The position numbers and the translations under genes are program-made. A stretch of 64,000 nt of DNA from Nymphaea colorata (Eukaryota; Streptophyta; Magnoliopsida; Nymphaeales; Nymphaeaceae): positions 9,635,204 to 9,699,203 of the forward strand of contig NC_045139.1 of NCBI RefSeq assembly GCF_008831285.2, read 5' to 3'. The notes under the pieces were generated by a model that searched no databases, was not told the origin of the DNA, and was given only the letters and a program-made list of their open reading frames with translations. Numbering within the stretch: position 1 is the first letter of the stretch; each line of letters begins with the position of its first letter. Positions 45,897 through 57,000 of this stretch are shown in pieces.

Positions 45897-46359
45897 AATA
45901 TTTATTACTTTTATTATGAACAGTCTTAAAACAATGAAAACAAATGACTAGTCTTAAACCTATACAAAACCATAAGGATATGAACATGTAAAACTAAAAT
46001 AATTTTGCATTCCCGATTACAACTATCCTTGGCTCGTAATGATCTAATCATGAGATATTCCTGCATAAATAACTAGAATATGAGTCACAAACAAAATCGG
46101 AACCATTTTCTGAATCCATGCCCAAATCACAACTCTTAACCAAGAATGTTGAACGATTAAATATAAAAGTTGGGAGCTTCTAATCATAAGAAAATGGGTT
46201 TTGTCCATAAGATCTGGAAAATGTAAGTTGATACAAGAAAGCATGCTAACCTACCATCATTACACAGCAATATCATTAAAAAAAAAAAAAAACCAACAAC
46301 TATATTTAAAACTCCAAGCCAATTTGTACAAGGCAAAAATGGGGACTTGCAGCAATCTG

Positions 46360-46632
46360 TCAAAATCTAATTGTGCTTCCAAAGATCGGAGACAAGTTGG
46401 ATCGGCAAAGTGGGCATGACAAAGGTAGACGTGCCAACCACTCGAACAGACATGAATGATGGAAGGTATCGTGGCATGTGGTGATGAGGATGTGATCGTC
46501 GGAGTTGAACTCATCATGGCATATGGCAGTCAACATCGCCAAGGAGCTAAAGGAGCTGATCGTAGCCATGTTCCCAACTGGATTCAGAAGCCTTTTCGTC
46601 ACTTATCTCTATCGTGCAATCTACATGGATCT
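46360..46632 (-). pseudogene. RING-H2 C-terminal part, split by LTR L5
   Basis: Encodes the RING end (CHDEFNSDDHILITTC, then HHSCLFEWL and CPLC). A small deletion near 46525-46530 shifts the frame just before the RING, removing the first cysteine pair from the frame. Homology to the intact gene stops at 46632 (GGATCTC), where LTR L5 begins. The 5' end of the same gene lies on the other side of the LTR at 49407-49443; about 325 bp of the middle is missing. Confidence 0.8.
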
Positions 46633-48440
46633 CTTGAGGCGTCGCGCAGCCACCTGCGTACGCGATCGCGTGATCACCTTACGCCATCGCGCCATGCGAT
46701 CAACGTCAGGCTTCTGCGTGCAGCAGCCTGTTGCACGTTGTCGCATGCATCCTTCCAAGGCATCAGGAGCTGTTGCGCCTGGCGTGTGACAGCGCCTGGC
46801 CAGGGGCCTGCGATAGTGCAGGTCCCCTTCCCTTTTCCTACTTTTCTTGCAAAAACGCCCCCCAAGGGGCGGTTTTGGCTCCTTTGAGTGGGCAATAGCC
46901 CTGCCCACACCTCAAAAGAGTGTTGGCAGGGCTAATGGCCTATCCCATTTAATCAAAACCTATTTTTCTAAAAACAATTTAAAAATAATTCAAAATTCTT
47001 TGAAATTCGGATGAAAATATTAGAAAATTCAAAAAAATCAAATTTTGAGTTTTGTTTACAAAACTCTCTATAAATACCTCCACAATCCCCCATCTTGGCA
47101 AGAGTTGGCCCTTGGGAGAAACTCTAGTTTATTCTCATTTAAAAACTTAGAGTTTCTCTTGAGCTCTCTCTCTCTCTATCTTCCTCTTTACATTTCTGTC
47201 CAACTTGGAGCAGGCTACAACTCTTCAAGGGGGCACCAAATATCTCTTGGAGAACTCATCTCCCTCATCTTGGAGATTCATTCAAGGTGAGATCAAGATT
47301 ATTTCAAGCATGGTTGTTCTTTTTCCCTAAGTTATTCTCACTAGAGGTATATAATCAATATCTTACCTCTTTCATCCTTCATTTTCTTTCTTTTTGTCCC
47401 CGTGGCCAAAGGAGATAGCTCTCACTCTCTATTTTAGAGTCAAGAGGCTATACCCGACTGCACCGGGAGCATGAGAAGATACAATGATTTTTCATTTCCA
47501 TACTTGAGTCATATTATTTCATTTCTTGAAAATAGTCTTGCTTTGTTTCCCCACTTTCTCTCTTGCTCATTTCCCTATGGCTAAAAGAAATAGCTCTTAA
47601 TCTCTATTTTAGAGTCAAGAAACTATGCTCAAATGCACCGGGAGCATGAGAAGATAAAATGATATTTCTTTTTATAGTTGAATCATGCTTTCCCTCTTAG
47701 TTGAATCTTTCTATCTCTTTTTTTTTCCTTGAATATTGACTACATATTATCCATGTATAGTTGTTTTGTTTTCTATTTATATGTGAATGTATGGAGAGAA
47801 TGAGAGTATGGTTTGAGAATTTTTACCTTTGTATTAATTTTTGAGGTTGGGGCTTGTTCAACCCGGAGAAAACCCTCACGAAATATATACATTTTAACAT
47901 GTATTTTCATGTCATTTTGTTCGATAGTTTCCTTTTTAATCATCTGATTTTGAACCCTATTGAGCACCTTATCGTGTGGTTTGAGCTTCTTCCATACCAA
48001 ACGGTGAAAGAAATATATTCCCTTGCAACTAATGGAATAACAATATTCTATGTTTATATAAATTATATTTTTCAAAACATTTTCAAAGGAAACCTTCTAA
48101 TGCGGCCTTAGAGACTTAGATAAGACTCTTACATGAGTCCAAGCTCTTCTCCCGCGTACATAAAACTTGAAGTCGGTTGTTTTCATTTCTTGATTTTAAT
48201 TCTCATAAAGACATGTATGTATATACGTGTTATATACATATACATGTACCTGATTATTTCTTTTATCATTATCTCTTTTTGATATAACATTTCTTTTTAC
48301 AAACTCTCATATACGTATATATAAACATATATACGTGTATTCCATTTTTTAAATCTCTCTTCTATTTTTTGAATCTTTCTCTTTTTCTAAAATGATCTTT
48401 TCTTCTCTATTCAATTGAAACTTTATTTTCACAAGGTTTC

Positions 48441-48511
<71 letters not shown>

Positions 48512-49406
48512 TATGTATCTCTCTTCCTTTTAAATCTTTGATTTTATGATTTTCAAGATCTCTTTCTCTCTCTCTCTCTCTTTATCTATATCTCTTTTAG
48601 GATCAAGTCTTTCATATTTTTTGATTCATTCAATATTTTTCTCTTATCATTTAAGATTGTAATTTTTCATGTACCGACTTCATGAAGACCACAATTCAAG
48701 TAATGACCAAATATTGGATTCATGCTTGACGGACTACAAACCCAATCTATTTTCACAAAACTTTCCTTTTCATGTATGATAGTTATCAAAACAAAAATCT
48801 TAGATATATGTTGTGGCATGAATGTTTCTAGAAGAATGTTGTGGTAGGAATGTTTCATTATGTTTGAATCATATATGTTTCATTCTCTTTTAATCATATA
48901 GGATCAATGCATTCATGCATTCACAATCACTTAATATCACTTATGGGCACAATCACATCTCTAAAAGAACTTCAGCAAAATGTGATGGAGCTCTAATTAG
49001 GTGGTAACCGAATTAGAGCAAAACCTCAAACCTACTTAAAGTCCTAGGATAACACTAAAGTGATTCAAAAAAAAAATTCTAAATTATATTTATAAATATT
49101 TCTCAATTCAAGTTTTTCTCAAAATGTCTCACATTCTCAAGTGATTCTTCAAGAATCTTTTCAAAAGTTTGAAACATCAAACTTCCAATATTTTTCTACA
49201 CCGCATATAAAATCAAAAAGATGTTCAAGTTAAAACGAAAGGCATCAATGATAAACATAGCCATTAGGTTGATTACCCCTGCTAAAGGCTTCAGGATGGT
49301 CGATCCTTGTACCAACAAGCGATTCTCTTTCTTTCTTATTTTAAAACAAAATCTCATTTTTCTGGAGCACTCTAAAACCAACCAAAAATTTTGGGATGCA
49401 AATACA
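46633..49406 (+). repeat. L5: Tat LTR inserted in a RING gene
   Basis: 5'-truncated LTR of about 2.8 kb. It has a GC-rich part of U3 with GCGATCGCG words, the CCCCAAGGGGCGG motif, a TATA box at about 47069, the leader, two R/U5 blocks (about 47403 and 47577), an AT microsatellite and the ACCAAAAATTTTGGGATGC end. The roughly 450 bp at the U3 start seen in L4 is missing. No target duplication is visible, consistent with later deletion. RING DNA stands on both sides. Confidence 0.82.
48441..48508. repeat. (AT)n microsatellite in L5
   Basis: Counterpart of 29399-29484. Confidence 0.95.
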
Positions 49407-50050
49407 TGTCTTCAATGGAGCCGCTCACTTCGATGTCAATCTTTATCTCTCTCTTTGAAAGCAAGAAATGGTTGGTAGAAGAAGGCTTAAGGTTTCCTTT
49501 TTTCCTCTTCTATTGGGGTGAGGACATTAGGCTCCCTCTGGCAGGGTTCATATAATTTTGGACCATTATGATTAAATTAGAAGAAAAGTACAAATATGGA
49601 TGTGGTTTAGACCACAGCCATGAACGTTGTGTTTTTTCTAAAAAAAATATTGGTTTTATAAGTCAGTGATTTAATACTGTAAAAACCCAATATTCTTAAA
49701 AAAAGCCAAAATGAAAAAATGTGAAACGCTTTTTTTGTTTTAAGTGTCCTTTTCATTTCTGTTAATGACAAATTGCTGGTTTACAATTTTTTTCATTTTT
49801 ATTTTTTGCTTATTTATTTATTTTTCGATGTTGGCATTATTAGTTTCTTAAATATTTAAATTTTCCCTATTTTTCATAATTTTTAGGTTTTGAAATAGTT
49901 TCTGATTTTTGTACTTATTTTTTTTTAAGAAATCAATTTTATCTTGTCAAAGCCATGCAACCAAAAAATCTGTCTTTGGTCCTTTCAAGACCACTTTTTA
50001 TCAATTCAATCAGCCCAGCAACAATATTTGGTTGAACCAAACTAGTGTGC
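49407..50050 (-). pseudogene. RING-H2 5' end and upstream region, beyond LTR L5
   Basis: 49407-49443 matches the first roughly 12 codons of the intact gene; its start codon is changed to ATA. Upstream, 49444-50050 follows the RING upstream region to GTGTGCATGTC, where the LINE 3' end begins. The TATA-like box is altered. The gene is dead: middle deleted, LTR in the coding region, LINE in the upstream region. Confidence 0.7.
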
Positions 50051-50989
50051 ATGTCATGCACCCCCAATGCAGAAACAACTCTGCTGGAGGGATCACAACC
50101 AAAATAAAATAAGAAAATGGAGCTATACACAGATCCGTAAGGGATAAACAAAAACTTGTCATGGGACTAAGAAATACATCACAAAAAATCTATGCACGAC
50201 CTCCTTGTATATGCAAAAACATCGAGGGAAGCCCAGATTGCAGATCCAACAATTTACTGGCTATATCAATAGCAGGGTCATCAAAAACAATTTGTAGCTT
50301 TTGGGCATGCAGAAGTACTTTCTGAAAATTGGGATCTAACTTATGTTGCCCCTCGCATAAACTTCTTATCCAACGCGGCCAAGTTTTATTGTTTGAGATA
50401 ACAATAATCCTTTGCCATCTGTTAGGGAAGATTATGGAGAGAACTTCTTGCAAAATCATTGTTTGAGGCATGAGTAGGTCATCTGTGATATTCTTCAGTC
50501 GCTCTCACAAAATTCTTTATAAGAATCTCTGAAACCTTTAGCCAACTTGAGTTCATGTTGGAGAGCAACAGAGTGAATGCAAATGCAACCTTCTCCAATT
50601 GTTGGCCACTCTCCTGCGATACATCCAATTAAAATCCAAAACTTAATACTCTAGAACTCAGCATCTTCCCGGCTAGTCAGGAGGCTGCTGTCCTTGCAAA
50701 CTTTTAGGACTCAGCAAAGTTCAACCTCAATTCCGTCTGAATTTTGGCCTAGCATACACCGACTTCTAAACATTCATACACCCCAGTGTAATACTCTCAA
50801 CCTGTCCTCACTGGGGAGAAGACAAGGCCTCTCAATGCCTAAACGTGAAAGCATAGCCTAGAATGGAGGCACTAGAATGATGTCAGATTCTGAAAGTTGT
50901 TTGACAGACTACTTCAACCAATCTTTACACCAGCTGAATTCCTCAGTTGAAAGATTCTTCACCAAGCACCTGCCCGACCAATCATCATA
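50051..50989 (-). pseudogene. LINE ORF2 C-terminal part, block 2
   Basis: Matches 31004-31937. It is interrupted at 50989 by copia-1; the LINE goes on at 57001. Frames are broken. Near 50150-49939 the last readable part has DPSSRVVSALGV. Confidence 0.8.
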
Positions 50990-51456
50990 TGGATGGGAGA
51001 TTTCCCTCATGCATATACAAAAAACAATATGCCCTAAACAGGATTGTGTCCATGCTAAATCATTGAAAGAAAAACTTTAACTTAAGCGGAAGCGTACCTG
51101 AATCCATCTGAAGTGCACGGACGATAGATCATAGTAGGATCTTCCAGAGTCTATGCGGCGCACAGGGGGTCTCTCTCTGATGGGGAAGAGACAACCCTAT
51201 GAAACCAACGTTTCAGGCTACCGTTCGCACGACCCCAGGGACCACTACAATTTTATGTTATGGGCAATTACGGATTCAACCCATCAAAGAGTTCGTAATT
51301 GCGTACATGTATCTAGACATTACAAAATTACCCCATACCATATAAAATGACGTAATATCCCAAAATGCAATCACTTAATCAGATATTTACATTAAGACAG
51401 CCATAATGTCTGAAATTTCTCATAGACATATGTCGGCCCACCAAATGATCTTTACA
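50990..51456 (-). repeat. Copia-1 3' LTR (467 bp)
   Basis: In window orientation begins TGGATGGGAG and ends TTTACA. It is 97 bp longer than the other LTR. The extra segment lies between two GGAT words (51041-51138), so the other copy lost it by deletion between short direct repeats, or it was gained here. Confidence 0.9.
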
Positions 51457-51472
51457 ATCTCCCACTTGGGCC
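51457..51472 (-). promoter_or_regulatory. Copia-1 polypurine tract
   Basis: The complement reads GGCCCAAGTGGGAGAT directly before the 3' LTR, a familiar plant copia form. Confidence 0.85.
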
Positions 51473-51854
51473 AAATATGTCTTTATACATTCAGACATTA
51501 CATAATGCCTTAGGAGCTCATAACTGCTATCTTATTAAACTTCATTTTTACCAATCTCGTCCATGATCATATCAACACATAACTAAAGCGGTTTTCGCTA
51601 TATTAAAATTAGCTTAACCTTCAATGATCACAAATGTTAACACAATCAATGACATAGATCTGATATGGATGTATAGCATAAGAATTACATGTAATGTGAT
51701 TACAACATGTCTATCCTCAACTGGTCCAACTTTAAAACCTTATGGAGATCAAAAATGCAAAAAACAGAGAATGAAACCAAAGAACATTAAATTATATTCT
51801 ACAGAAAACTGAATATGTGTCCATACATAAGAGCAAACAAAATACAAACTCTCA

Positions 51855-52163
51855 CTAAACCAGCACATCATCCAAAGGTAACACCCCTTTACGAACAACA
51901 TGTTCGTAAAAAACCTTAGGTGTTAAATCTTTAGTAAGCGGATCCGCAATCATAGAGTTTGTCCCAATATACTCTAAAGACACCTGACCATTCTGTATCC
52001 TCTCTTTAACAGCCAAAAACTTAATGTCGATGTGTTTCGACTTTGACAAACTATTGTTGTTATTGGAGTAAATGACTGCTGAATTATTGTCATACAATAA
52101 CCTTAGTGGTCTTTCTACACCATTCATAATGTGCAGCCCCGTGACAAAATTCTGCAACCACAA
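51855..52163 (-). CDS. Copia-1 RNase H
   Basis: Frame of 102 residues with the copia RNase H end: LLYDNNSAVIY, then SKHIDIKFLAVKERI and a DPLTKDLTP motif close to the stop, followed by a roughly 400-bp 3' UTR. It degrades template RNA in active relatives. The start is set by a frame break at 52164-52213. Fragment of a defunct polyprotein. Confidence 0.85.
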   Translation of the reverse strand: MWLQNFVTGLHIMNGVERPLRLLYDNNSAVIYSNNNNSLSKSKHIDIKFLAVKERIQNGQVSLEYIGTNSMIADPLTKDLTPKVFYEHVVRKGVLPLDDVLV

Positions 52164-52213
52164 AGCATGATTGGATGCCTCGTAACATGCTATGCTACTG
52201 TCTTGGCTGCTTT

Positions 52214-52720
52214 CTAATGATCCATACCAGGATCACTTAAGTATCTACCTAATATTCCAACGATAAATGCAATATCCGGACGAGTACAAATCTGAGCATA
52301 TATAAGGCTTCCCACAACAGACGAATAGGGAATCCTTTTCATTTTTTTATATTCGAATTCACTTTTAAGGCACTGTTGGAGACTAAGCTTGTCTCCTCTA
52401 GCAATTGGAGTATCTCCTGGTTTACAATCCTTCATGCCATATCGCTGAAGCACCTTATCAATTTAGGTCTTTTGTGATAATCCAAGAATACCCTGAGAAC
52501 GATCTCAAAATATCTGGATCCCCAATACAAAAGATGCATCACCAAGATCCTTCATGTCAAACTTTGTTGACAAAATTTCTTAGTTTCATGCAATATACCC
52601 ACATCATTACTTGCCAGCAATATAACATCGACATACAAAACCAGAAAGATAAATTTACCTCCACTGAACTTTTGGTATACACATTCATCAACCAAAATAG
52701 TTTCGAAGCCAAATGAAACT
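52214..52720 (-). pseudogene. Copia-1 RT C-terminal part with mutated catalytic box
   Basis: 52214-52453 is open (GDTPIARGDKLS and YSSVVGSLIYAQICTRPDI, the linker to RNase H). Upstream, across a stop, 52621-52635 encodes YVDVI where active RTs have YVDD, so the second catalytic aspartate is a valine. LGIQI and similar motifs are readable near 52520. Confidence 0.8.
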
Positions 52721-52725
52721 ATAAC

Positions 52726-53325
52726 TTAATGAAATTTGTAATACCACTGACGGGAAGCTTGCTTTAGCCCATAAATGGATTTCTTGAGTTTGCAGACCAT
52801 TTTCTTTGTATTTCCTGAAACAAAGTTTTCTGGTTGCACCATATATATCGTTTCATCAATGTCTCCATTTAGAAATGTTATCTTTACATCCATCTGATGC
52901 AGCTCTAAGTCAAAGTGAGCCACAAGTGCCATTATGGTTCTGAAAGAGTCTTTCGATGAAACTGGAAGGAAAGTCTCTGTATAAACAATGTCTTCCTTTT
53001 GAGCAAAGCCCTTTGCGACAAGACGCGCCTTATACCTTTCGATGTTACCTAATGAATCCCTCTTGATTTTAAATATCCATTTACAACCAATGGGTTTCAC
53101 ACCTTCAGGCAAGGGAACAGCTTCCCATACGTCATTATCTATCATGGACTTTATTTCTTCATTCATGACATCTATCCACTTATGAGATTTAGAACTCTTT
53201 ATTGCTTGCTGGAGGTTAATATGATCATCCTCCATTAAGCCCACATCAACATCATGTTCTTGGAGATAGACAAAATCATTTGAAATTGTATTTCTCCTCT
53301 CTCTGGTGGATCTCCTCAGTGGCAC
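52726..53325 (-). CDS. Copia-1 reverse transcriptase, N-terminal part
   Basis: Frame of 199 residues. It opens with RRSTRERRN, the usual linker after integrase. The RT fingers follow (PIGCKWIFKIK, RYKARLVAKGF), then motif A (QMDVKITFLNGD with the first catalytic aspartate) and KSIYGLKQASRQW. It ends by a frame break at 52726, before the mutated YVDV box. The family role is cDNA synthesis; this copy cannot do it. Confidence 0.88.
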   Translation of the reverse strand: MPLRRSTRERRNTISNDFVYLQEHDVDVGLMEDDHINLQQAIKSSKSHKWIDVMNEEIKSMIDNDVWEAVPLPEGVKPIGCKWIFKIKRDSLGNIERYKARLVAKGFAQKEDIVYTETFLPVSSKDSFRTIMALVAHFDLELHQMDVKITFLNGDIDETIYMVQPENFVSGNTKKMVCKLKKSIYGLKQASRQWYYKFH

Positions 53326-53327
53326 CT

Positions 53328-54416
53328 CTACTTGATTTTCTTGAGGTTGTTGAGTTTATTCTTCAGTGGTTTGAATAGGGAGATCGACATCATTGTTTTC
53401 TTCTGAATATGTTGATAGAACAATGGCAGGAACAAAGACATGACTATTGCTTTCAACATCTGTATGAGTAGACTCACGTCTCTCTTCAAAGACAAAATGT
53501 TTAACCTCATCACCTCCCCCAAACTCAATATCCTCATAGAAATGGGCATTTCTCGTTTCAAAAAAAGACTTACTGGTTGGATTATAAAACTTATAACCCC
53601 TTTATTAAAGTCTACAAAATCAAGGGACAAAAGAATTTCATTCGACATAAGCCTTTTTATTCTCTTTTCGGAGATATGTTTTAAGCGCCTATGCCACAAC
53701 ATAGCAGAATTCTCATTGGCTAATTTTCTTTTAGTATCACTAGACTTAACATGCAAGGTTTGATGATATGAAGCAGCTGTATCAAGCAAATAAAGGTTAT
53801 CGCTACCAGATAAAGAACCAGTGGCTATCAAATTTGGGTGCAGAAACAACTTAAATTTACTATCTCCAAGTGAACAATAATAACCAAATTTGTCCAACAA
53901 GGAAATAGTAACCAAATTTCGTCTAAAAGACAGTACTACATAAGTGTCTGTCAAATTCAAATAACAGCCAGTCTTTAACAATAACCAAAAATCTGTTATG
54001 GCTTTAAGCTTTGCCTTCTTACCATCGCCCACATAGATGAATCTTTCAGTATCATTTGGCGTTCGACAATTTAGGCAGCCTTGCATACAAACACTTATGT
54101 GAGTAGTAGCACCCGAATCTACCCACCAAGTGTTTCTGGGTACTGAAGTTAAATTAATCTCAGAACAAACCAAAGTAAGAAGTGCACCTTTCCTTTCACG
54201 CCATGTGTGATACTTGATACAATCCTTCTTCATATGACCTTCATCCTTGCAAAAGAAACAGCCTGATTGGTCTTCCTTATGCTTCTTCTGTTTCTTAATG
54301 GATGAATGGTCAACTGCAACTTTCTTAACAGCCTTTTTTTTCTTACTTTTAAAATTTGAACCATTTAACTCATGAATAGTACTCAAATTTGCAAATATCA
54401 AAGAAGCAGAATTCAT
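53328..54416 (-). CDS. Copia-1 gag-protease-integrase remnant
   Basis: Open frame of 362 residues. Residues 1-22 look like a true gag start (STIHELNGSNF). They then jump in frame to the basic linker and zinc knuckle C53, C56, H61, C66, so the capsid part is deleted. The protease active site is D100-S-G. A GAG-pre-integrase zinc region follows (LWHRRLKHISEKRI). After about residue 270 the catalytic integrase core is missing, and the frame leaves the protein: the integrase end (SFFETRNAHFYEDI) is readable in another frame at about 53520-53600. Two internal deletions therefore make a compact derivative. Confidence 0.82.
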   Translation of the reverse strand: MNSASLIFANLSTIHELNGSNFKSKKKKAVKKVAVDHSSIKKQKKHKEDQSGCFFCKDEGHMKKDCIKYHTWRERKGALLTLVCSEINLTSVPRNTWWVDSGATTHISVCMQGCLNCRTPNDTERFIYVGDGKKAKLKAITDFWLLLKTGCYLNLTDTYVVLSFRRNLVTISLLDKFGYYCSLGDSKFKLFLHPNLIATGSLSGSDNLYLLDTAASYHQTLHVKSSDTKRKLANENSAMLWHRRLKHISEKRIKRLMSNEILLSLDFVDFNKGVISFIIQPVSLFLKREMPISMRILSLGEVMRLNILSLKRDVSLLIQMLKAIVMSLFLPLFYQHIQKKTMMSISLFKPLKNKLNNLKKIK

Positions 54417-55050
54417 TGTACAAAGAACTAAATTACCAAAACATGCTCACAATCAATACATGTACAAAAATGAAATAACAAATATGAATTTAAATACAAT
54501 GGCCTAAATCCCATCACAAGGTTCTAGTGCAACATTAATATGCAATCTTTGGATTGAAATATTAACTGCAAGTCGTATTCTTGGTCGACAATGAATATAG
54601 ATAATTAGCCCTGTCAAATAGCGAGCTCATCTTTGGATTGACTCACTATTCACATGGAATCCTGAAAATTATCACATATTCATTACCCTGTATGCTTAAA
54701 CCTGACCAAGCAACAATCTTCCTTTGTGTTGATTATTACCCGCATGGTTTAAGTATACTATCATCTAATGTTCGAAATAGAAAAATTCATACAATAAAGG
54801 TCACTTTGGCAACAAAAAGTACAAACATACTCATTTCGAACAATAGACATGGCCAAAGATCAAATTCACAGTCCAAATATTCATCTAAGGCACACCCATA
54901 ATTTTAATAACATGCAAAACATTATACATAAACCAAAATTACATACAAAATTGCCCTACATAGAATCCAAAACCAAATGATTCAATGAAATAGGCCCAAA
55001 GAGTCCAAAATTTTATAAACCGGTACCAAAATTGTGTTTAAGTGAGACAA
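54417..55050 (-). other. Copia-1 leader, gag-proximal part
   Basis: A/T-rich, without frames or repeats that I can recognise; upstream of gag in the element's orientation. Confidence 0.4.
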
Positions 55051-55780
55051 GAACTACTGAATCGGCTTTAAAATGGCCTGTATCGATCTTAAACCGCAAC
55101 TGAACTACTGAATCGGCTTTAAAATGGCCTGTATCGTTCTTAAACCGCAACTAAAACACCCACAAGGCCCTAAATAGGGCTGAACCGATCTAAAAATTGG
55201 ACGAACCGGTCAAAAAAAACACCGTATCAGTTCCGAAACCCACTGAACCGGTTAAAAATGGCTAAAATCGGTTCCAAAACTGAATGAACCAGTCTGAAAA
55301 ACAATTGAACCGGTCTGAAAATCAACTGAACCGGTCTAGAAAGGGTCTGAATCGGTTCCAAAAAGTACGAACCGGTTCTAAATAGAGTTGAATCGGTCTG
55401 AAACCAAACGGACCGGTTCGAATCTCTTCAGAACCGGTTTGAAGGAAAAGGAGCCGTTTTACAAAGTTAAAACCGAATGGATACGGGTCGGGTCCGGAAT
55501 GACCGATCCGGATGCGAAAAAACTATTTTCAAAATTTAAACCTTATGGATACAGGTCGAATCCCACATGACCCGACCTGGATTCAAAGTAACCGTATAGA
55601 TATGGGTCGGGTCCAACATGACCCGACCAGTATCCGAAATTCTAAATTTAAACCGTATGGATACGGGTCGGGTCCGACGACCGACCCGGATCCAAAAGAA
55701 CCGTACTCTCAAAATCGGTAACCATGTGGATATGGGTCGAGTCTGGCACGACCCGACCCAGATCCAAAATTCTTAAACGC
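55051..55780 (-). repeat. Copia-1 leader: three kinds of tandem repeat
   Basis: 55051-55152 is a 51-bp unit in two nearly identical copies. 55160-55450 has many AACCGGTTC / AACCGGTCTGAAA words every 20-30 bp. 55475-55850 has six diverged copies of ATGGATACGGGTCGGGTCC spaced about 50-105 bp, each followed by a CATGACCCGACC-like word. No known element leader matches this by memory. Confidence 0.8.
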
Positions 55781-56420
55781 AAGCGGGCGCGGGCGGCAAA
55801 AAGATTTTTTTTTTTTTTTTGAAAATCCTTGTGGATCCAGATCGGGTCTGTCATGACCCGACCCGGTCCGATCGCTCGCTCGACCGCGCGAGCGGTCACA
55901 AGCGTCGTCTCCACTGCTCGCCTGCCAAGTTCCACCGGCAGGCCACTCAACAGCGTGGGTGGCTGCCGACGGGTGCCGCCACGATGGCCGGCCGTCGCCC
56001 ACCGAAAACCGGCCGAATCTCGGCCTTCCCCCTTTCCTTGTTTTGGGCGACTGTAACGGCAGCGAGAAAACCACCGGCAGGCCACCTAACAGCGTGGGTG
56101 GCCACCGGCAGGTCGCGCCAGGATGGCTGGAGGTCATCCATTGCCTAAGAGCTAGCCAACGCCTACCTAAACGGCGGATTCCGGCCGTCCACCATTCTTC
56201 CTTATTTCTGCCCCTTCTTTCTGTTTCTGCGGCTGCAACAGAGGGGAGGAGGGCACCGGCAGGCCACCCAACAGCATGGGTTGCCGCTGGCGGCCCGCCG
56301 TCTCCTAACGGCAACCGTCGCCCGCCGATCCGGTTGTCCCCTTCCTCGTTCCTCCTATGTCCTCAGGTGGTTGCAACGGAAGCCCGGCGGCTTTCGTTGC
56401 TCGCCCACGCCCAAAAATTT
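55781..56420 (-). repeat. Copia-1 leader: GC-rich tandem repeat, about 150-165 bp, three copies
   Basis: Much richer in G+C than the rest of the window. A unit centred on CCACCGGCAGGCCAC and CAACAGCGTGGGTGGC recurs near 55930, 56080 and 56245. Frames on both strands are long here (for example 55709-56314 minus, 201 residues) because stops are rare in GC-rich DNA. The repeated peptide follows the DNA repeat. Possibly a captured host fragment; not identified. Confidence 0.7.
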
Positions 56421-56615
56421 TTTTTTTTGTGTTGCCGAGCACCGGAAGCAGCGTTAAAAGGCCTGATGTGCAACATAGCAAGGGACAGACGCGCAGTGCC
56501 CTCTCCATCCTTTGATGCAGAACATTAGAGAGAATCAAAGAAAAAGGGAAAACCGAAAAGGGAAGAACGCACAAAAATTTCATCCAAAAATTCAACGATT
56601 TAGCAATGAACGTAT

Positions 56616-56630
56616 GACTCTGATACCAAT
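56616..56630 (-). promoter_or_regulatory. Copia-1 primer binding site (initiator Met tRNA)
   Basis: The complement reads ATTGGTATCAGAGTC directly next to the 5' LTR. TGGTATCAGAG is complementary to the 3' end of plant initiator Met tRNA, the standard copia primer. Confidence 0.92.
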
Positions 56631-57000
56631 TGATGGGAGATTTCCCTCAACCATATACAAAAAACAATATTCCCTAAACAGGATCTTCCAGAGTTTGTGC
56701 AGTGCACGTAAGGTCTCCCTGATATGGGGAAGAGACAACCCTATGAAACCAACGTTTGAGGCAATTGTTCGCACGACCCCAGGGACCACTACCATTTTAT
56801 ATTATGGGCAATTACAGATTCAACCCATCAAAGAGTCTGTAACTGTATACAGGTATCTATACATTACAAAATTACCCTATACCATATAAAATGACGTAAT
56901 ATCCCAAAATGCAATCACTTAATCGGATATTTACATTAAGACAGCCATAATGTTTGAAATTCCTCATAGACATATGCCGGCCCACCAAATGATCCTTACA
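56631..57000 (-). repeat. Copia-1 5' LTR (370 bp)
   Basis: Begins TGATGGGAG and ends CTTACA in window orientation. Aligned by eye to the other LTR it shows some tens of differences over 370 bp besides the 97-bp gap, so the insertion is not recent. Confidence 0.9.

Larger units (their letters stand above)
50990..57000 (-). mobile_element. Copia-1: Ty1/copia element nested in the LINE
   Basis: Minus-strand element with both LTRs, a primer site, a polypurine tract and pol remnants in copia order (protease, integrase remnant, RT, RNase H). The flanks share CATA (target duplication 4 bp, or 5 with one change). The block copy at about 31937 shows the empty site ATCATACAAGATGC. Gag capsid and the integrase core are deleted and RT is mutated, so it needed helper proteins or is dead. 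The 2.2-kb stretch between primer site and gag is unusually long and repeat-rich. Confidence 0.92.

Noticed and set aside
46660-46770. GC-rich stretch in L5 as a CpG island of a host gene
   Set aside because: It is part of the LTR U3 and has counterparts in L2 and L4.
55709-56314. 201-residue minus frame in the copia-1 leader, and other long frames there
   Set aside because: GC-rich tandem repeat with few stops; the peptide simply repeats with the DNA, and both strands are open.
56616-56630. tRNA-Met gene fragment
   Set aside because: Only the 3'-end complement is present and it adjoins an LTR; it is a primer binding site.
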